From assembly GCA_020410785.1 (NCBI GenBank), contig CP084573.1, positions 1,054,001-1,118,000 of the forward strand: a DNA stretch of 64,000 nucleotides, written 5' to 3'. This DNA comes from Rickettsia endosymbiont of Culicoides impunctatus (GTDB lineage Bacteria > Pseudomonadota > Alphaproteobacteria > Rickettsiales > Rickettsiaceae). The notes beneath the pieces were generated by a model. It made no database searches. It saw only the letters and a program-made list of their open reading frames with translations, and was not told the DNA's origin. Of this stretch, positions 21,457-34,011 are shown in pieces. The first letter of the stretch is position 1. Every line of letters starts with the position of its first letter. The position numbers and the translations under genes were made by a program.

Positions 21457-23259
21457 ATGAATAATCAAAAGTTTATCAGAAATTTTTCAATCATCGCTCA
21501 TATTGATCATGGTAAGTCTACTTTAGCAGACAGATTAATTGAATATTGTGGAGGATTGGTAGCTCGAGAAATGAGTCAGCAGGTACTTGACTCAATGGAC
21601 ATAGAAAAAGAACGGGGAATCACTATCAAAGCACAGACTGTTAGATTAGTTTATAAAGCCAAAGATGGTAATACCTATTATCTAAACCTAATGGATACTC
21701 CTGGTCATGTGGATTTTTCTTATGAGGTTAGTAGGTCACTCGCTGCTTGTGAAGGCTCGTTATTAGTGGTAGATAGTAGCCAGGGTGTTGAGGCGCAAAC
21801 TCTCGCAAATGTTTATCAAGCGATTGATAATAAGCATGAAATTGTTCCAGTACTCAATAAGATTGATCTACCGGCTGCTGATCCTGATAAGGTTAAACAA
21901 CAAATAGAGGACGTAATTGGTATAGATGCAAGCGATGCATTATTGATTTCGGCAAAGAGTGGTATAGGAATAGAAGAAGTACTTGAAGCAATTGTTAATA
22001 GACTACCCTGTCCTGCAACTAATCAAACAGATATTCTAAAGGCATTATTGGTTGATAGTTGGTACGATTCTTACCTAGGAGTAGTAATTTTGGTTAGAGT
22101 TATCGATGGAACTTTACGCAAAAATATGCGTATCAGGATGATGGCTAGCAATTCTAGTTATAATATTGAGAATGTTGGGTATTTTACTCCTAAGAAACAT
22201 ATATCAGATATTTTATATTCAGGAGAAATAGGGTTTTTCACTGCTTCAATCAAGCAAGTTGTGGATTGTAAAGTTGGTGACACAATAACTGATGAAAAAA
22301 GACCTTGCAAGGAGCCTTTGCCTGGTTTCAAGCCACATTTACCGGTAGTATTTTGTGGATTATATCCTTCAGATGCTTCACAATTTGAGCATCTAAAAGA
22401 TTCTTTAGCTAAATTAAGGCTTAACGATGCTAGCTTTGAATTTGAAGCAGAAAGTTCAACTGCCTTAGGATTAGGATTTCGCTGCGGTTTCTTGGGGTTA
22501 CTACATCTTGAAATAGTGCAAGAAAGACTGGAGCGTGAATTTGATCTTGATATGATAACTACTGCTCCTAGTGTGGTTTATAAGATTAATATGCGTGATG
22601 GACATCAATTAGAAATACATAATCCGGCTGACTTACCTGTTACTCAAAATATAGAATCAATGTTAGAGCCTTGGGTTAAGGCAACAATATTAGTGCCAGA
22701 TGAGTTTTTAGGTAATGTTTTATCTTTGTGTACTGATAAAAGAGGAGTACAAATTGAATTAACTTATGTCGGTGGTAGGGCTATGGTAATTTACCGATTA
22801 CCGTTAAATGAGATAGTATTTGATTTTTACGATAAGTTAAAAAGTTACACAAAAGGCTATGCTAGCTTTGATTGGGAAATGGATGGTTATGAGGAAAGTG
22901 ATTTGGTAAAATTATCTATTTTGGTTAATAGCGAGCCAGTTGATGCTCTATCTACTATAGTACATCGGTCACGATCAGAATATCGTGGTCGAGAATTGTG
23001 TAAACGCCTTAGCGATTTAATCCCAAGGCAATTATTTCAGATTGCTATTCAAGCTGCTATTGTTAGCAGAATAATCGCTAGAGAAACCGTTAAAGCAATG
23101 CGTAAAGATGTTTTATCTAAATGCTATGGTGGGGATATAACTCGTAAACGTAAATTATTGGAAAAACAAAAAGCTGGGAAAAAACGTATGCGTAATATTG
23201 GTAACGTCGAAATTCCGCAATCAGCTTTTATAGCTGCTCTTAGAATAGGAGATGAATAA
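21457..23259 (+). CDS. lepA: elongation factor 4 (LepA)
   Basis: A translational GTPase that acts on stalled or newly formed ribosomes. 600 residues, normal length. G1 is [15 protein letters not shown]3 [16 protein letters not shown]4 [12 protein letters not shown], and the LepA-specific C-terminal domain ends [22 protein letters not shown] at 21457 follows an AT-rich leader with no strong ribosome site. It diverges from prfB and is followed by a 212-base spacer before the helicase, so it is probably a single-gene unit. Confidence 0.97.
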   Translation: MNNQKFIRNFSIIAHIDHGKSTLADRLIEYCGGLVAREMSQQVLDSMDIEKERGITIKAQTVRLVYKAKDGNTYYLNLMDTPGHVDFSYEVSRSLAACEGSLLVVDSSQGVEAQTLANVYQAIDNKHEIVPVLNKIDLPAADPDKVKQQIEDVIGIDASDALLISAKSGIGIEEVLEAIVNRLPCPATNQTDILKALLVDSWYDSYLGVVILVRVIDGTLRKNMRIRMMASNSSYNIENVGYFTPKKHISDILYSGEIGFFTASIKQVVDCKVGDTITDEKRPCKEPLPGFKPHLPVVFCGLYPSDASQFEHLKDSLAKLRLNDASFEFEAESSTALGLGFRCGFLGLLHLEIVQERLEREFDLDMITTAPSVVYKINMRDGHQLEIHNPADLPVTQNIESMLEPWVKATILVPDEFLGNVLSLCTDKRGVQIELTYVGGRAMVIYRLPLNEIVFDFYDKLKSYTKGYASFDWEMDGYEESDLVKLSILVNSEPVDALSTIVHRSRSEYRGRELCKRLSDLIPRQLFQIAIQAAIVSRIIARETVKAMRKDVLSKCYGGDITRKRKLLEKQKAGKKRMRNIGNVEIPQSAFIAALRIGDE

Positions 23260-23471
23260 TGATGACATGGTTTGGTAAATCTAAGGAATGAAAAAGTATT
23301 AATATTTGATGTTAAAAGATTAATGTGCTAGAATATTTTGTTGTGGATTAAGCTCAGGATAAAAAACTATATACTCAATAATCCTGCAAATGAGAACAAC
23401 AAACAAGGGGAAAGCATGCTAAATATACCTAACGTGAGTGCGAACATTAACATTTCCATTGGCACTAGATA

Positions 23472-25448
23472 ATGACACAACAAAGCTTTCTAGATTCATT
23501 AAATCACCAACAACTAGCAGCGGCTTTACATGCACATGGACCTCTTCTTGTACTTGCTGGAGCAGGGACTGGTAAAACTAAAGTATTAACAACAAGAATA
23601 GCCAACATAATCAATCAGGGTTTAGCGTCACCTGGCAATATTTTAGCAGTTACTTTTACCAATAAAGCGGCTAGAGAAATGCAAGATCGAATCAGTAAAA
23701 TGATTGATTGTTATGGGCTAAACATAGGCACTTTTCATTCTATAGCAGCCAAGATTTTACGCCAGCAAGCAGAGTTTTTGAATCTTAGTTTAAACAGTAG
23801 ATTTACTATTATTAGTCATGATGATCAGCTTAAATTGATTAAAGACATAGTTAAACAGAGAAATATAGATCCCAAAAAATACGTTCCTAAAATTTTACAT
23901 ATTATTATCTCGCGTTGGAAGGATCAAGGATTATTGCCGTGTAAACTTTCGGAATCTGACATTAAGCTACCGATTCATAAAGTGGCTAAGTTTATCTATG
24001 ATGAGTATCAACAAAATTTATTAGCATCTAACGTAGTGGATTTTGGAGATTTGCTACTATACAATAATGAGTTATTTATAAAAAATCCTGAAATATTAAA
24101 GCATTATCAGGAACGATATCAATATATTTTAATTGATGAATATCAAGATACCAACGCTGTCCAATATCTTTGGGCTAGGATGCTTGCGAGTAGCACAAAG
24201 AATATTTGTTGCGTTGGCGATGATGATCAATCTATATATGGTTGGCGTGGTGCAGAAATTGGTAATATATTACGTTTTGAAAAGGATTTTCCAGATGCTA
24301 CAGTAATAAAATTAGAACAAAATTATAGGTCTAGTTCAGAAATTTTATCAGCTGCATCCAGTGTAATTGACAATAACAAGAATCGTCATGGTAAAACCTT
24401 GTGGACTGATAAAAATGATGGACAAAAAATTAAAATTATATCTTGTTGGAACGATAAAGAAGAAGCAAGATTTGTTGTATCTGAAATTGACAAATTAGTT
24501 ACAGAAGGTAAGTATAATGCCAGTTTAGTTGCGATATTAGTTAGAGCTGGTTTTCAAACTAGAGCATTTGAAGAAGTTCTGATTAGTAATGCATTACCAT
24601 ATAAAATAATCGGTGGTCTTAAGTTTTATGAACGAATGGAAATACGTGATCTACTCTCCTACATACGTATCACTTTAAATCATAGTGATAGTCTTGCTCT
24701 TGAACGTATAATAAATGTTCCAAGAAGAGCCATTGGCAATACTACATTAAAACAAATAAAAGATTATGCAGATGAACATAACATACCTATTCTTGTTGCT
24801 ATTCGTCAAATGTTACAAGAAGGAGTTGTTAAAAATAAGGTCAAAGATAGTCTAAATCAGTTAATTACTAACATAGATAATTGGAATTTGCGATATCAAA
24901 ACGAGCCAGCACTTAATGTGACAAAGGTTTTATTAGAAGAATCAGGTTATCTGGCAATGTTACAAGAAGAAAAAACTGACGAGGCACTTGGCAGAATTGA
25001 AAACATTAATGAGATGCTTAGAGCAATTGCAGAATTTGATAATATTCAGGACTTTATCGAACATTCTAGTTTGGTAATGGAAAATGAAGCATTAGAATCA
25101 AATTTTGGTGGGTCTATTAGTATTATGACTCTACATGCTGCCAAAGGTCTTGAATTTGATTTAGTTTTTTTGCCCGGTTGGGAAGAGGGGTTTTTTCCAC
25201 ATCAAAGATCACTAAATGAAGATGGGGAGAAAGGTTTAGAAGAAGAGCGGAGAATTGCTTATGTTGGTATTACTAGAGCGAAGAAAGAGCTGTATATTAC
25301 TTATGCCGAAAGTCGTTTTATGTTTCATGAAATAATTAGATCATCTCCTTCTAGATTTATTAGCGAAATACCGAATGATGTTTGTATTAGAACTTCTTCA
25401 ACCAAACAACTTAATTACCTTGGTACAAAACACAAATTTTCTTTTTAA
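23472..25448 (+). CDS. uvrD: UvrD/PcrA-type DNA helicase
   Basis: A superfamily 1A 3'-5' helicase for nucleotide excision and mismatch repair or for clearing replication forks. 658 residues with the Q motif [20 protein letters not shown], Walker [12 protein letters not shown], motif Ia [10 protein letters not shown], motif [13 protein letters not shown], motif [17 protein letters not shown], motif IV QNYRSS, motif [18 protein letters not shown] and motif [12 protein letters not shown]. It is shorter than E. coli UvrD (720) because the extreme C-terminus is reduced, as in other Rickettsia. It ends at a strong bidirectional hairpin terminator. Confidence 0.94.
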   Translation: MTQQSFLDSLNHQQLAAALHAHGPLLVLAGAGTGKTKVLTTRIANIINQGLASPGNILAVTFTNKAAREMQDRISKMIDCYGLNIGTFHSIAAKILRQQAEFLNLSLNSRFTIISHDDQLKLIKDIVKQRNIDPKKYVPKILHIIISRWKDQGLLPCKLSESDIKLPIHKVAKFIYDEYQQNLLASNVVDFGDLLLYNNELFIKNPEILKHYQERYQYILIDEYQDTNAVQYLWARMLASSTKNICCVGDDDQSIYGWRGAEIGNILRFEKDFPDATVIKLEQNYRSSSEILSAASSVIDNNKNRHGKTLWTDKNDGQKIKIISCWNDKEEARFVVSEIDKLVTEGKYNASLVAILVRAGFQTRAFEEVLISNALPYKIIGGLKFYERMEIRDLLSYIRITLNHSDSLALERIINVPRRAIGNTTLKQIKDYADEHNIPILVAIRQMLQEGVVKNKVKDSLNQLITNIDNWNLRYQNEPALNVTKVLLEESGYLAMLQEEKTDEALGRIENINEMLRAIAEFDNIQDFIEHSSLVMENEALESNFGGSISIMTLHAAKGLEFDLVFLPGWEEGFFPHQRSLNEDGEKGLEEERRIAYVGITRAKKELYITYAESRFMFHEIIRSSPSRFISEIPNDVCIRTSSTKQLNYLGTKHKFSF

Positions 25449-25595
25449 TCTTTATATATACTCAAATGATTTGGAGAATTGGATTTGAAAATGAGGGGCG
25501 AACCTACGGCAGCGTACATGAGGTACGTGAGTATGCGACTTATCTTCCAGATGGAGAGGAACAAAAATTATGCTATGAGACGGGATTAGTATGCT

Positions 25596-25652
25596 GTTAA
25601 AAAGCGTGCAATAATGACCCATTTACTGGGTCATTATTGCACGCTTTTTAAC
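25596..25652. terminator. 26-bp perfect stem, bidirectional terminator
   Basis: GTTAAAAAGCGTGCAATAAT continuing to GACCCA pairs perfectly over 26 bases with its complement across the loop TTTAC. A-runs and T-runs on both sides make it work in both directions, between uvrD and clpP, which converge. Just before it (25457-25568) lies an incomplete family C repeat starting CTCAAATGATTTGGAGAATT. Confidence 0.88.
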
Positions 25653-25747
25653 AAAAGGTCTTAAAGCTTTTAAGGAAGGAATGAAAGATGATGAGAAAAA
25701 AGATGAATAACAAGATTATTCGTACCTTCTTCCCGTACCATTATAAT

Positions 25748-26350
25748 TTATTTTTTTACTAAAATTTTTGCTCTATCGGTGATAATTTCATCAACAAGCC
25801 CAAATGATTTGGCTACTTCAGGATCCATGAAATTATCACGTTCCATGCTTTTTTCGATAGTCTCTAGTTCTTGTCCTGTATGCTTGACATATAAGAGATT
25901 AAGCATTCTTTTTAGTTTCATGGTTTCTTTGGCATGAATTTCTATATCTGTAGCCTGCCCTTGGTAACCACCTGACGGCTGATGGATCATTATACGACTA
26001 TGCGGCAGGGAATAACGCATGCCTTTTTCTCCAGCCGTAAGCAACATAGAGCCAGCAGAGCAAGCTTGACCTATACAAAGAGTAGAAATTTTAGGTTTAA
26101 TATATTGCATAGTATCATAAATTGCTAAACCAGAAGTTACAACGCCACCAGGAGAATTAATATACATAGAAATATCTTTTTCTGGATTTTCTGCCTCAAG
26201 GAATAATAATTGTGCAACCACTACATTTGCCATATAATCTTCAATTTGACCGCAAACAAAAACGATACGTTCCTTTAATAACCTAGAATATATATCATAG
26301 GCTCTTTCACCTCTAGGAGTTTGCTCAATTACAATTGGTACGTATGTCAT
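25748..26350 (-). CDS. clpP: ATP-dependent Clp protease proteolytic subunit
   Basis: Barrel-forming serine protease that works with ClpX or ClpA. 200 residues with the catalytic serine in [14 protein letters not shown] (about residue 99), histidine in [13 protein letters not shown] (about 124) and aspartate in the [10 protein letters not shown] region (about 173). The oxyanion loop [14 protein letters not shown] is intact. The start ATG 26350 lies 38 bases after the tlc stop on the same strand, so it may be read from the tlc transcript. Confidence 0.97.
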   Translation of the reverse strand: MTYVPIVIEQTPRGERAYDIYSRLLKERIVFVCGQIEDYMANVVVAQLLFLEAENPEKDISMYINSPGGVVTSGLAIYDTMQYIKPKISTLCIGQACSAGSMLLTAGEKGMRYSLPHSRIMIHQPSGGYQGQATDIEIHAKETMKLKRMLNLLYVKHTGQELETIEKSMERDNFMDPEVAKSFGLVDEIITDRAKILVKK

Positions 26351-26388
26351 TAATTTTTTCCTAAATTTATTAGACTTCCTATAAAACT

Positions 26389-27945
26389 TTAGTTCTGCTG
26401 TGCTAGCAAGTTTTTATAATATCGATTTAAGACTTTTACACCAAAAATCCAAGTTATACAAACAATAACAAAAACCACCATGAGAAAACCTGCTAGGTCA
26501 TTATGTACAGCACTTGGAAAAATACTAAAAGAGACAAATTGAACAATTGCTCCAGCAGATTTCCCTATTTTGCCACCAAGTATATCTACAGCAGCTTTTC
26601 CCTTGGTTTTCATTTCGCTATCAAGAGGAATATAGACCATTTCTTTAGTAAAATCAAAAAGTGAATATTTTACTCCTTTCCCTAAAACATGCCACAAGCC
26701 ACCTACAAAAACAATTATCATTAATGGAGAAATGTGACTAAGACCAGTCATAATTGCCAATAAAGGCTTTTCCAATAAGACAAAAGTAAAAAACATTGCT
26801 CCTGATAATAACGTTGCAACGGGAGTAAGTACAGCTCCCCAAAACCAACCACAATTTCTAACTAAACTACTACCTAGAAAAGCACAAATTAAAGTAAATA
26901 TTCCAGTCCAAAAAAATACCTCACCACTGTAAGTTATAAATTCCTGGGTAGTAGGATATAACTCCTTGGTTTTAGACATCCATAATCCTTCAATTAAGTT
27001 GATTGACATGGAATATGAAACCATTAATACACAAATAATTCCTAAATATTTTGATTTAAGAATTATTTTGCTACTCTCAACTAACCCTAGCTTCAGTATG
27101 TCGGTTCTTTTATTTTTATATCTAATATTTTTAGTAGTTTCTATAATTTTCAATTCAACAAATCTATGTAAAATCAAACAGATCAGCCCAGATATGGTAA
27201 CGATTACTATGAATGATTTTAAAAGAATTTCTGTTTGGTCATTAAGATGAGAAAATAGAGGCATCAAGAAGTGCTGACCTTTGGCAAAATAGATAATTAC
27301 ACTGCCAGAGATTAGTAAATTAGTTTGACCAAATAAGGAAAAAAACGAATAGAATCTAGGAGCTTCTTCAGTGGTGGTAATCTTATTAGCAAGTTGCCAG
27401 TATAATAGTGTACAGACAATCATTGGCCATAATTCCCCTATTATATAAAATAACACAATACTCCATTTTCCCCAAATGATAACAAACCATTTTAAGTGTG
27501 GAAGTGTAGTAATATAATGTTCTATTACTTGAGGGTCTGGATGAAAATATTCTCGGTATGGAAACAAAACAAAGGTAAATAATAGGAAAAATCCCAAGAA
27601 AAAAGATAATATAATCCTGAAAGCTTGCTCAGTTGTCATAATATTACAAAGTTTGGAATAAAGGATGACAAATAAGATACCTGCAGGCATCTCGCCCCAA
27701 AGTTTTATAAAGCTTAAAACTTCCGAACTAATTAATGTTATTACCAGGCTATCTTTCATACTACGTACTAGATTCTGGTTAAGGAGAATAAAGAATATTA
27801 GTAAAGCCATAGGTACAAACTTTACCAACTCGTTAGATCTAATAGGCCAAACAACGTGTCTAAATTTACTATTTCTAGCTCTATTCCACATAGTGAAAGA
27901 AGAATCTACTGCATTCATATAATACTCATGCTCATTTTCAAGCAA
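26389..27945 (-). CDS. tlc: ATP/ADP translocase, Tlc family (copy 2 in window)
   Basis: A second paralogue, 518 residues, with the same twelve-helix layout and hallmarks ([54 protein letters not shown]). It differs clearly in sequence from the copy at 18345, so the two are old duplicates that may carry different nucleotides. The region 27946-28225 upstream has no gene; it should hold its promoter. Confidence 0.95.
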   Translation of the reverse strand: MLENEHEYYMNAVDSSFTMWNRARNSKFRHVVWPIRSNELVKFVPMALLIFFILLNQNLVRSMKDSLVITLISSEVLSFIKLWGEMPAGILFVILYSKLCNIMTTEQAFRIILSFFLGFFLLFTFVLFPYREYFHPDPQVIEHYITTLPHLKWFVIIWGKWSIVLFYIIGELWPMIVCTLLYWQLANKITTTEEAPRFYSFFSLFGQTNLLISGSVIIYFAKGQHFLMPLFSHLNDQTEILLKSFIVIVTISGLICLILHRFVELKIIETTKNIRYKNKRTDILKLGLVESSKIILKSKYLGIICVLMVSYSMSINLIEGLWMSKTKELYPTTQEFITYSGEVFFWTGIFTLICAFLGSSLVRNCGWFWGAVLTPVATLLSGAMFFTFVLLEKPLLAIMTGLSHISPLMIIVFVGGLWHVLGKGVKYSLFDFTKEMVYIPLDSEMKTKGKAAVDILGGKIGKSAGAIVQFVSFSIFPSAVHNDLAGFLMVVFVIVCITWIFGVKVLNRYYKNLLAQQN

Positions 27946-28225
27946 CCTAAACTATAATAAAATCCCTGTCAAGTGGTTTTATAATTTAATAAAATTATAA
28001 ATTCAGAAACGTTAGTTTTAAAATAAGATAGAATTACAATTACCAGGTTAGACTAGACTATATTTAAATCTTCTTTATAACCCGAATTCTGGATTAAAAA
28101 ATCTAGATAACCTTTCAAACATCAGTATTTTAAAACGTGAACCTTGTCGTAATACGATATAATATTTTGAATAAATTACTCATCTTACGCATGGCATTTA
28201 AAAGTCATAAGGAAAACAACCTGGT

Positions 28226-28353
28226 GCTATTAGCGAGGAGGTGTAGCCGACAAAGCATTTCTAATCACTTTTATGGATTGCCCCGCGTCGCCGCAAAGTG
28301 GCTCCTCGCTAATAGAAGCTTGGGACACATATACGCCCTCCTCACAATGACGT
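28226..28353. repeat. GCAAT-type palindrome, family B
   Basis: CTATTAGCGAGGAGGTGTAG with CAAAGCATTTCTAATC, and the other half GGATTGCCCCGCGTCGCCG then GTGGCTCCTCGCTAATAG; a further CTCACAATGACG follows. It ends just before the ftsA stop. Confidence 0.75.
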
Positions 28354-28360
28354 TTGGTAA

Positions 28361-29599
28361 TCAGATATTTTCTTTTAGCCAAATTAGAAATTTTTTAAAC
28401 CAACTAGCATCATTATTATCATTAATATCAAAATTATTCTTTTGTATTTTTAAAGATTGGGTTTTTACCATACCTATAGCAGTGGAATATATATGGGGAT
28501 TATAATCTTCAGCAAAACCTGGTAAGATTTCCGGTTTACCAATTCGTACTTGTTTCTCAAAAATTTTACTTGCTAGTTCTTTTACTCCCCGTAGCATCGC
28601 TCCTCCACCAGTAATAACAATGCGGTAGGCGATCATATTGCCTGCCACAACTCTATCGTGCTGGGCTTGAACCATCAATAATATTTCTTCTACTCTTGGA
28701 CTGATAACGCATGCAAGATATTTTGAGGTAATTGTTGGTCTACCACTGTCAGGAATTTCCATTTCAAAATCTTCTAAATTAATAATATTGTCTTTATCCA
28801 TAGAAGATGGCATGGCATTACCATAGAGAATCTTAAGTTTTTCTGCAACGTTCAGGCTTACTGAGAAGACTTTTGCTATATCAGATGTAATATGAAAGCT
28901 ACCTATATCTATGTAGCTTGTATATATTAACTTGCCTGAGACAAACACGCCAAAAGAGGTGGTTCTTGCCCCCATATCGATTATGATAGAGCCAAGATTT
29001 TTTTCATCTTCTGAAAGACAAGCAATTCCTGACGCATAAATTGCTAATATAATATTATTTATTTCCACATGACATTTTGCAAAACAATTGGTAATATTCA
29101 TCAACATATTAAAATTTGCTGTGATAATATGTAATTCACACCCTAATTCTTTGCCAAACATTCCGATTGGATCTTCAATAGCATTATTATTATCAAGAGT
29201 AAATTCTATAGGGAAATAATGAATAATTTCTTGGTCTTTAATTTTGAATTCCAATAAGGCTTTTTTGATAAGTTTTTTGATATCTTGTGGTGAAATTGGC
29301 TGATTAGAAAGTTTTATTTTACTATTTGCATAATAAGACTTAGTGCCATAGCCTGTTAGTGATATAGTTATTTTTTTTATGTTTTTACCGCAATCTTTTT
29401 CTAATGCGTAAATCGCTCCGACTATGCTATTTTCCGCATCTTTTAAATCTAATATGACTCCTGATTTAATACCTTTTGAGTGATGCAGAACTTGGCTTAC
29501 TATTTTTGCATCTTCTCTTTTGTCAATATATGCTGCAATACAAGCTATTTTACTACTACCAAGGTCAAGAGTTAAAAAGTTAGACAATCTGGCTTTCAT
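28361..29599 (-). CDS. ftsA: cell division protein FtsA
   Basis: Actin-like ATPase that ties FtsZ to the inner membrane. 412 residues. N-terminal phosphate loop LDLGSSKIACIAAYID, the second ATP motif IIDMGARTTSFGVF and ITGGGAMLRGVKEL near the C-terminus are present; the end WFKKFLIWLKENI is an amphipathic membrane-targeting helix as in other FtsA. It is the last gene of murC-murB-ddl-ftsQ-ftsA, 5 bases after ftsQ. Confidence 0.95.
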   Translation of the reverse strand: MKARLSNFLTLDLGSSKIACIAAYIDKREDAKIVSQVLHHSKGIKSGVILDLKDAENSIVGAIYALEKDCGKNIKKITISLTGYGTKSYYANSKIKLSNQPISPQDIKKLIKKALLEFKIKDQEIIHYFPIEFTLDNNNAIEDPIGMFGKELGCELHIITANFNMLMNITNCFAKCHVEINNIILAIYASGIACLSEDEKNLGSIIIDMGARTTSFGVFVSGKLIYTSYIDIGSFHITSDIAKVFSVSLNVAEKLKILYGNAMPSSMDKDNIINLEDFEMEIPDSGRPTITSKYLACVISPRVEEILLMVQAQHDRVVAGNMIAYRIVITGGGAMLRGVKELASKIFEKQVRIGKPEILPGFAEDYNPHIYSTAIGMVKTQSLKIQKNNFDINDNNDASWFKKFLIWLKENI

Positions 29600-29604
29600 A
29601 ATTC

Positions 29605-30399
29605 TTAATATTTTTCTATATAAAACTTACTCAAATCTCGTAAATCTATAGTTTTATAATTTTGATTAAATAATAGATTTTTCATATCCAATCCTGCAAG
29701 GTAATCTAAAGCACGATCAAACCCAGAATCTGGCATTTTAACAGTTATACCTTGCTCTAGATTTAAATTCCATCGTCTTTTCCCATAAAGTACCGAAGAG
29801 ATAATTTTCTTAGCTAGTTTAGGGTATTTTGCTAAATCTTGAATTAATTTGTTAGTATAAATATTAGCGTCCGATCCTACAACATGAGGAAGATTAGTGA
29901 AAGTACCTATATCAGTAGTAATTTTATATCCTTCTTCATCAATAAGGAAAACCTTCTCGTTAAATTGCCAGATAGCAATTGGCACTCTCTCAGTTAATCT
30001 TATGTAAATAGTATTAGGTAATCTTCTCTCAATAATTACAACATTTTTAATCCAAGGATTGCGTTGCAAATTACTCTTTATTGCTCCCAGGTCTAAAGAA
30101 AGAATAGGCGTACCCTTATCAGCATTTAAAGTTGCCAATATATCTTCTTCCTTAGTATTATATTGCCCTTCTATTAAAACATTTTCAAGTCTAAAGCTAA
30201 TATCAGAAGTCAATTCATAAATATTTTGGATAATTTCTTGTCTTACAGGAGCAAAATAGCTGGTAAAGAAAAATGAAGACAACAAAACTACTAGGGTAAT
30301 TTTAATAAAAAATACCGCTCTAATATACACCATTGCCAACTTTCGTCGTAAAGGTATATTGGCTTTTTTCTTCTTATTAGACGCTTTATTCCTCTTCAT
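29605..30399 (-). CDS. ftsQ: cell division protein FtsQ
   Basis: A bitopic inner-membrane protein of the divisome. A basic cytoplasmic tail ([19 protein letters not shown]) leads to one membrane helix ([20 protein letters not shown]) and a periplasmic POTRA domain ([20 protein letters not shown]) followed by the FtsQ beta domain ([28 protein letters not shown]). 264 residues is usual for alphaproteobacteria. The start overlaps the ddl stop by four bases, so translation is coupled. Confidence 0.94.
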   Translation of the reverse strand: MKRNKASNKKKKANIPLRRKLAMVYIRAVFFIKITLVVLLSSFFFTSYFAPVRQEIIQNIYELTSDISFRLENVLIEGQYNTKEEDILATLNADKGTPILSLDLGAIKSNLQRNPWIKNVVIIERRLPNTIYIRLTERVPIAIWQFNEKVFLIDEEGYKITTDIGTFTNLPHVVGSDANIYTNKLIQDLAKYPKLAKKIISSVLYGKRRWNLNLEQGITVKMPDSGFDRALDYLAGLDMKNLLFNQNYKTIDLRDLSKFYIEKY

Positions 30400-31361
30400 G
30401 TGTCAATACATGCTGTTTCTAAGATTCTTTCCACTAACGAGCAAAAATTTATCCCCTGTAAGGCAGCTATTTCTGGTATAATCGATAAGGGAGTCATACC
30501 AGGATGAGTATTAATTTCTAAAGTAAAAATTTCATTCTTACTTTCATCAAAAATAAACTCTGCTCTAGCCACACCTCTGCAATTCATGGTTTGATATATT
30601 CTTTCCGACTCTTCTAGTAACTCATTATATATATTTTGCGGTAATGGAGCTGGACATAAATGCTGGGCAAATCCATCAGTGTATTTAGTCTCATAATCAT
30701 AAAAACGCTGTTTCAGGAGTTTTATTTCCAATACCCCTAAGGCTTCGCCGTTTAAAACGGCTACTTGCATTTCTCGCCCCTTAATATATTCTTCAATCAT
30801 TACCTGATCACCATAAGGAAAATTATAATTAGCAAAGTTAAAATCATCCTCAGCAAATATTACTTCAACGCCTATACTTGAGCCTTGGGTAAGGGGTTTT
30901 ATAACATAGGGTCTTGGCATAGGATCAACCTTAATGTTATCAGATTTATTAACGACAATATTCTTGGCTACCTTAATATCATTAGCAACAAACCATGCTT
31001 TTGCATGTATTTTACTAAATGCTAAAGAAGAAGCGAGAACCCCACTGTGAGTATAAGGAATTCGCAAGATATTGAGTAACCCAGGCAAACAACCATCTTC
31101 GCCATAAGTACCATGTAAACAATTATAAACTATATCAGGTTTTATCTTTAAAAGTACCGAAGCAATGTCTACTCCCATATCTATAAAAGTGACTTTATAT
31201 CCACTATCTACCAAAGCTTTGTTAACTCCCGAAGATGATACTAAAGAAACTTCTCGTTCAGCCGACATACCGCCACCTACTACCGCCACATGTTTTTTTC
31301 CTTTATCACTCAATATTGTAACCTTAGAATTAGCAATAAAACTTGTTTGATATTTATGCAT
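30396..31361 (-). CDS. ddl: D-alanine-D-alanine ligase
   Basis: ATP-grasp enzyme that makes D-Ala-D-Ala for peptidoglycan. 321 residues: N-terminal [18 protein letters not shown], the central [17 protein letters not shown], and the metal and substrate region [20 protein letters not shown] then THPGMTPLS. The start overlaps the murB stop by eight bases. An N-terminal extension of about 20 residues precedes the usual start (a later ATG is not obvious), so the true start could be slightly downstream. Confidence 0.96.
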   Translation of the reverse strand: MHKYQTSFIANSKVTILSDKGKKHVAVVGGGMSAEREVSLVSSSGVNKALVDSGYKVTFIDMGVDIASVLLKIKPDIVYNCLHGTYGEDGCLPGLLNILRIPYTHSGVLASSLAFSKIHAKAWFVANDIKVAKNIVVNKSDNIKVDPMPRPYVIKPLTQGSSIGVEVIFAEDDFNFANYNFPYGDQVMIEEYIKGREMQVAVLNGEALGVLEIKLLKQRFYDYETKYTDGFAQHLCPAPLPQNIYNELLEESERIYQTMNCRGVARAEFIFDESKNEIFTLEINTHPGMTPLSIIPEIAALQGINFCSLVERILETACIDT

Positions 31362-32247
31362 ATTTCCCTATTATTTTAATTTCCCATTTTAGATCAATCC
31401 CACTATTTTCAAATACTCTTTTTTTAACAAGATCACCAAGATTTTCTAAATCACCAGCAGAGGCATTGCCATGGTTTATCATAAAGTTACAATGTAGTTG
31501 TGAGATGGAAGCCCCACCAATTTTGTATCCCCTCATGCCAGCTTTATCGATTAGTTGCCATGCTTTATGATTTTCTGGATTAGCAAATGTACTACCACCA
31601 GTACGTTCTTTAATTGGTTGGCTTGCTAGTCTGTTTTTACTTATTTCATTCATTTTTTCTAGGATCATATTACTGTCCACCATCGTTATCTTAAATATAG
31701 CTTTGGTTATAATCAAATCTTGTGGTAAATTATTACCTCGATATTTAAAACCTATTTCTTCGTTAGGGATGGTAATAACATTACCTCTAGAGTCTATTGC
31801 TTCAATTGCTAGGATAATATCTTTAAATTCCGAGTTATAGGCACCGGCGTTCATTACCACTCCACCACCTATAGTACCTGGTATACCGCTTAGAAACTCA
31901 AAACCAGTAATTGAATGTATTTGACAAAATTTAGCAAGATTAAAATTAAGGCAACTACTTCCTACTGATAATTGCCCTGCCGATAATTGGTGTTCTGGCA
32001 TTAATTCTATATTAGTAAAATTCTGACCAAGTTTTATCACAACCCCCTCTATACCACCATCTCTAATAATAATATTTGATCCAGCCCCTAAAACAGTTAT
32101 TGCTTTCTGTTGTTGGTTTTGTGCGACAAAATCTGCTAAGCTTGAGGAATCTAATGGTTTAAAAAATATCTCCGCAGGTCCACCAACTTTAAACCAAGTT
32201 AAATGACTTAAATTGTAATTATTTTTATATTCACCAGCTATTTGCAT
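31354..32247 (-). CDS. murB: UDP-N-acetylenolpyruvoylglucosamine reductase
   Basis: FAD enzyme that reduces UDP-GlcNAc-enolpyruvate to UDP-MurNAc. 297 residues with the FAD-binding [20 protein letters not shown], the [20 protein letters not shown] loop and the catalytic serine region [19 protein letters not shown]. The organisation is the MurB type I seen in Gram-negatives. It lies 13 bases after murC and overlaps ddl. Confidence 0.97.
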   Translation of the reverse strand: MQIAGEYKNNYNLSHLTWFKVGGPAEIFFKPLDSSSLADFVAQNQQQKAITVLGAGSNIIIRDGGIEGVVIKLGQNFTNIELMPEHQLSAGQLSVGSSCLNFNLAKFCQIHSITGFEFLSGIPGTIGGGVVMNAGAYNSEFKDIILAIEAIDSRGNVITIPNEEIGFKYRGNNLPQDLIITKAIFKITMVDSNMILEKMNEISKNRLASQPIKERTGGSTFANPENHKAWQLIDKAGMRGYKIGGASISQLHCNFMINHGNASAGDLENLGDLVKKRVFENSGIDLKWEIKIIGKYA

Positions 32248-32260
32248 AATTATAAAATAT

Positions 32261-33709
32261 CTACTTTACAGATTTGTTGAGGCTAGAAAATTGCTGATGC
32301 AAATTATTTGCCCAAGCAGAAATACTCCCAGCACCCATCATAATTATTATATCATTTGGCATAGCTTCCTTGGCAATAAGACCAGCTATATCCTGGTGAT
32401 TCTCGATAAATGATACCATCGAATGAGATTTAGTATCCTTGATTTTGTCTACTAAATTTCTTCCCGTTATACCATCTATTGGCTGTTCACCGGCAGCATA
32501 TATATCTGTGATATACAGCTGATCAGCATCAAAAAAGCAAGTTATAAAATCATCAAACAAATATTTAACCCTTGAGTATCTATGTGGTTGGAAGATTGCT
32601 ATAACTTTACTATTTTGCTTATTAGCAATATTTCTTGCCGTAGCAAGTGTAGCTTTTACTTCTTCCGGATGGTGTGCATAATCATCAATTATCGTAGCGT
32701 TATTATATTCGGCTACTTTAGTGAATCTGCGTTTTATCCCTTTAAAGCTATTAAATCCATTTTTAATAATTTTAATACCAAAATCAAGCTCTACGGCTAT
32801 CGCGATAGCCGCAAGAGCATTAAGGATATTATGCCTTCCCGGAGTAGGTAAGGTGATGTGCTCGATAGTTGTTACCCCATTTACGTTAGGTAGACTAATT
32901 CGCACATCAAAAGTTGATGATTCAATATCAGAGTTTAAATTAAAGGCTTGTATGTTGGCATCATTTGAGTCTATTCCATAAGTTATGATTCTACGCTCAA
33001 ATATGTCATTTACTAGTTTTCTAACAATTTGATGATCAATACAAGCCACGGCAAAACCATAAAATGGTAAATTAGCTACAAAACTCTTAAAAGCTTTAAT
33101 TAAACTATCAAAATCCTGATAAAAATCTAGATGTTCTGGATCGATATTAGTTATTACTGCGATTGTTGATGGTATGTGAATGAAAGTTGCATCAGATTCA
33201 TCAGCTTCAGCTATTAGATAATTCCCAGACCCAAGATATGCATTGGTGGATATATTATTAATAATACCACCATTAATTAACGTTGGGCAAAGCCCAGCCG
33301 CTTCAAATAAACAGGCAACGAGTGATGTAGTCGTAGTTTTGCCATGCGAACCAGAAATTGCTATGGAACATTTTAGCCTCATTAATTCAGCTAGCATTTC
33401 AGCTCGCCTAATTATTGGTATTTTTTTACGTATAGCTTCCTGAATTTCAGGATTATCTTTATTAATAGCCGACGAGACCACTACATATGAAACATCAGTA
33501 ATATTCTGAGCTTGATGACCAAGGAAAACCTTAATACCATTATTCTCTAGTCTTTTAGTATTATAATTTTCGGCTATGTCAGAACCTTGCACTTTATATC
33601 CGAGATTATGTAGTATTTCGGCAATGCCACTCATACCAATTCCCCCAATGCCGATAAAATGCATAGTGTCAAGAGTCCCATTTATTTTTTTTAACTCTAA
33701 TAGAAACAT
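32261..33709 (-). CDS. murC: UDP-N-acetylmuramate-L-alanine ligase
   Basis: Adds L-alanine to UDP-MurNAc. 482 residues: Rossmann start [21 protein letters not shown] loop [18 protein letters not shown], the central [15 protein letters not shown] and the Mur ligase C-terminal region [23 protein letters not shown]. It is the first gene of the five-gene cluster; the upstream spacer 33710-33884 would hold the promoter. Confidence 0.97.
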   Translation of the reverse strand: MFLLELKKINGTLDTMHFIGIGGIGMSGIAEILHNLGYKVQGSDIAENYNTKRLENNGIKVFLGHQAQNITDVSYVVVSSAINKDNPEIQEAIRKKIPIIRRAEMLAELMRLKCSIAISGSHGKTTTTSLVACLFEAAGLCPTLINGGIINNISTNAYLGSGNYLIAEADESDATFIHIPSTIAVITNIDPEHLDFYQDFDSLIKAFKSFVANLPFYGFAVACIDHQIVRKLVNDIFERRIITYGIDSNDANIQAFNLNSDIESSTFDVRISLPNVNGVTTIEHITLPTPGRHNILNALAAIAIAVELDFGIKIIKNGFNSFKGIKRRFTKVAEYNNATIIDDYAHHPEEVKATLATARNIANKQNSKVIAIFQPHRYSRVKYLFDDFITCFFDADQLYITDIYAAGEQPIDGITGRNLVDKIKDTKSHSMVSFIENHQDIAGLIAKEAMPNDIIIMMGAGSISAWANNLHQQFSSLNKSVK

Positions 33710-33884
33710 GTATATAATAATTAATTGTTTATCTCTTGCATAATCAGTTTTTAACTAAAGGTCAAGCTCTAATGATATTTGACTATACAACAATTATAGC
33801 GTACACTAAGTGTTATTGGAGAAATATTGTAAAAAATATTATATAGCTAACCCGACTAGCATTTAACCATGGTAAATTGGCATC

Positions 33885-33958
33885 TATAGTCAATGATGAG
33901 AAATTGGTGACGTCGTTACTCGTCGCTCCTAGCACCAAATTCTCCTGAACTAACTATA
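33885..33958. repeat. 74-bp internally deleted palindrome, family A
   Basis: Both ends (TATAGTCAATGATGAG and CTCCTGAACTAACTATA) remain, but about 33 bases of the core are missing. A TATAGCTAACCCGACTAGCA unit lies just before it. Confidence 0.85.
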
Positions 33959-34011
33959 ATCCCTACTTTGGGTAGCTAAAAGATAAGCAATTGACAAGTG
34001 GAATAAATAGA

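Noticed and set aside
28137..28505. Plus-strand open frame overlapping a family B repeat and the ftsA end
   Set aside because: It crosses a palindrome and then runs antisense to ftsA; no family resemblance.
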